NCBI RefSeq assembly: GCF_014839805.1
Contig: NC_051119.1
Coordinates: forward strand, 7,247,245-7,311,244
Reading direction: 5' to 3'
Length of the DNA stretch: 64,000 bases
Origin: Manduca sexta
Lineage: Eukaryota; Arthropoda; Insecta; Lepidoptera; Sphingidae
The notes under the pieces are model-generated. The model ran no database searches. It was given only the letters and a program-made list of their open reading frames with translations, and was not told the DNA's origin. Of this stretch, positions 61,847 to 64,000 are shown piece by piece. The translations under genes and the position numbers were made by a program. The stretch's first letter is position 1; every line of letters begins with the position of its first letter.

Positions 61847-64000
61847 AAAAAAGAAATGGCAGGATAGTTGACTGAAAGCCAACATTAGCGATTAAGTAAA
61901 CGTGCGTTGTCTCTCAACATATGCATCTCTTGGGCGTGGCAAAATCTTAACTATGTGCACGCAATTACAACGTTACGTTAATTGAAATAAGAGGTAGAAT
62001 TTTAATGTAAATTATAATTTAATGGTTCTGTATACTAACTTTTAGATACTACGATTGAATAATGGTGAAAATTCATAAATCTCTGGGTAATTGAGAACTA
62101 CCTCCAAAAATAAAACTAAATCCCGAATGTTATTATGGTTTTTTATATTATAATTTTCTTTCGATGTTTTCAAGACCGCAGCTTTCATGGTCACGGGGTG
62201 ACTGATATGTTGGTCATCCAAAAAGTCAAAGTTACAATGTCTACCTACATTTGAGGATAAAATCCGGAAAATAGTTTAATTTCAATGTGCATCATTCGCA
62301 TAAACATCAAAAACCATTATACCTTCAAAAAGTTTACTAATATAGTTGAACTTAATACACATATTATCAAATAATGAGTTGAGATCAGATCAAATTTGGT
62401 ACCTACACAGGTAACGATTTCCTATGGACGAGATGTTTTATGTCCCAAAAATATTGGACATGATTCTAATGAGATTTTTACGCTGGTTAAAGACCTTTAC
62501 AAAGGCACATTAGCAAGCAATTTAATTCATGATTTAATGTTTGTTTCTATACGAGAATCGAACTCCGCTGAGGATACTAAATGGTGCAATGCAGATAGCC
62601 TTTATGGATATTGTGTTATTGTAAAAAATCTTTGTTATTTCCACTTCTTTTTCCTGTCATTTTGTAAATATTTACCGCTTCTTATGTATTGTAGAAAGGC
62701 GCTAAAACAGCTTTGTTTACTGTGTCATTAGCCTGTCCGACCGTTGATCCTAAACTATTTGTCTTCTACACACATTAATGACAAAAAACGAGAAAAGAGA
62801 AACAGTTGAAATAATATATCGTAAATCAATATTAAGTATTTTACTTCTCGAAAAACGTTATTGGTTACTAAATAAAACTATGTATTTTTCCTCATTGACA
62901 AAAATATGAAACCAGCTTAATATAACATTGTTTATAGGTACTATCCCAATCGATTTGGCCTATTTCTAAAATATTATTAAATATATCAAGTACATAACAT
63001 AATTATGGGATGTAGCATACGTGACAAATATCGAACCTTTTTTAACTTAAAGGAATTATTTAATAAGTTATAAAATTATTGCTCTACGATGCAATATAGA
63101 GCATAATAGATTCTCATTTGACAAAGAGACTGTATTTCTGCTGGATCTATTATCTCCGTCCACATCTCTTTTTAATCGAAAATAATATATATATCAGCTC
63201 TGTATTATATAATACTGTCACTGCTGGGCACGGCCCTCCTCTACTTCTGAGAGTTATTAGGCCTTAGCCCCCCACGTTAGCTTAATGTGGATGGGAAGAC
63301 TTCAGATACCCTCAAAATTCCTATAGATAACTTCTCAGATATGCAGATTTCCTCACGATGGTTTTCTTTGCTGTTAAAGCAAGAGATGTCTCGCAAAGAA
63401 TACATACATAATTGTATATAATTCAGAGGTGTGTGACCTTAGGATTTAAACCTACAGACATTCGTCACGGCAGTCCTTTCCACACCCAACTAGGATATCG
63501 CCGCCTATAGGAAATAACTTAAGTTAATTTTAATATGAGTTTACTTGCGCGCTTTTTTCATCATTTGTTCTCAGTTTCTACTGTATTACGATTCAGTTTC
63601 TATTATGTGTCTTTGGCGGCAAAAATCTATACAATTACATGAGATCAACAGGAATAAAAAAATATTCCAGTTCTCATTTATTCTACATTCGAAGAATACA
63701 TTAAGCATATCGTCTAGCAAATAAACATCAATTACTTTTACTGTACTAAGGAACTCTAATCTTTGCAAACATCGATCAACGCGCACATAAATAACTTCCA
63801 AGAATAAGATAAATGTGTATCAATTAATATCATTGACGTCATATAATTACGTCATAAAGTTATTAATATGAACGATATCATTACTAGAATAGTCTGAACC
63901 TTATAAACCTAGATTCTATTACTAGATTGAAATGAAATTACTTGACCGATTTTTCGTTTAATTTATTTATACATCGTGACCATCAAGAATGACATTCTAT
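61847..64000. other. Window end: repeats and an unexplained open frame
   Basis: 62160-62325 is a reversed dispersed repeat ('accgcagctttcatggtcac', 'gataaaatccggaaaatagt'). An open frame at 62411-62731 is discussed in the findings. The rest is AT-rich with no recognised gene. Confidence 0.45.
63190..63510 (-). mobile_element. tRNA-derived SINE, reverse
   Basis: 'cagctctgtattatataata' at the 3' end and 'caactaggatatcgccgcc' at the head complement; moderately diverged. Confidence 0.85.

Overview
The window is AT-rich animal nuclear DNA with GT-AG introns, three protein-coding loci on the + strand, and a dense load of small transposons. The repeats point to a butterfly or moth. One abundant tRNA-derived SINE has a perfect box A (TAGCCTAGTTGG), a near-perfect box B (GGTTCAAATCC) and a 3' end reading like 'cagcagtgggacagtatataatacagggctga', broken here into short pieces, which is typical of lepidopteran genomes. 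RTE-like LINE tails, BEL/Pao elements and many MITEs fit the same picture. The species cannot be named from sequence alone.

Region 1-19.5 kb: a 19-exon gene for calcium-activated NADPH oxidase 5 (exons 3867-17517; N-terminal coding exon(s) and ATG not identified). EF-hand exons are followed by the haem-binding membrane domain, the FAD domain, a long basic Ser/Arg-rich insertion and the NADPH domain. Exon 7 carries a one-base frame break near 7695. Introns hold SINEs, a GC-rich MITE and a 104-bp tandem duplication next to an acceptor.

Region 19.5-39.5 kb: no host gene recognised. It holds a 335-bp near-perfect foldback element, a solo LTR plus a two-LTR TRIM-like element of one new-looking family, a cluster of AAGGTCA nuclear-receptor half-sites, a young BEL/Pao retrotransposon (25514-29888, intact ATCAC target duplication) that has lost its reverse transcriptase core, LINE remnants and several SINEs.

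Region 39.6-57 kb (3' end not found): a secreted, very acidic protein with a CUB domain. A signal-peptide exon at 39661 is followed by a 14.6-kb first intron full of nested MITEs, then exons from 54303 to 56912. The gene is incomplete in what I can recognise.

Region 59.9-61.9 kb: an intronless membrane protein of the DUF1295 / steroid 5-alpha-reductase-like family (60099-61055), with NRF-1-like promoter sites and two minimal uORFs. It is followed 144 bp later on the same strand by a 133-codon ORF with no clear polyadenylation signal between them, so the mRNA may be dicistronic. The remainder to 64000 holds repeats and one unexplained exon-like ORF at 62411. I found no previously undescribed biological system. 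The points most worth checking are the possible dicistronic unit, the Nox5 insertion and frame break, and the layered transposon insertions.
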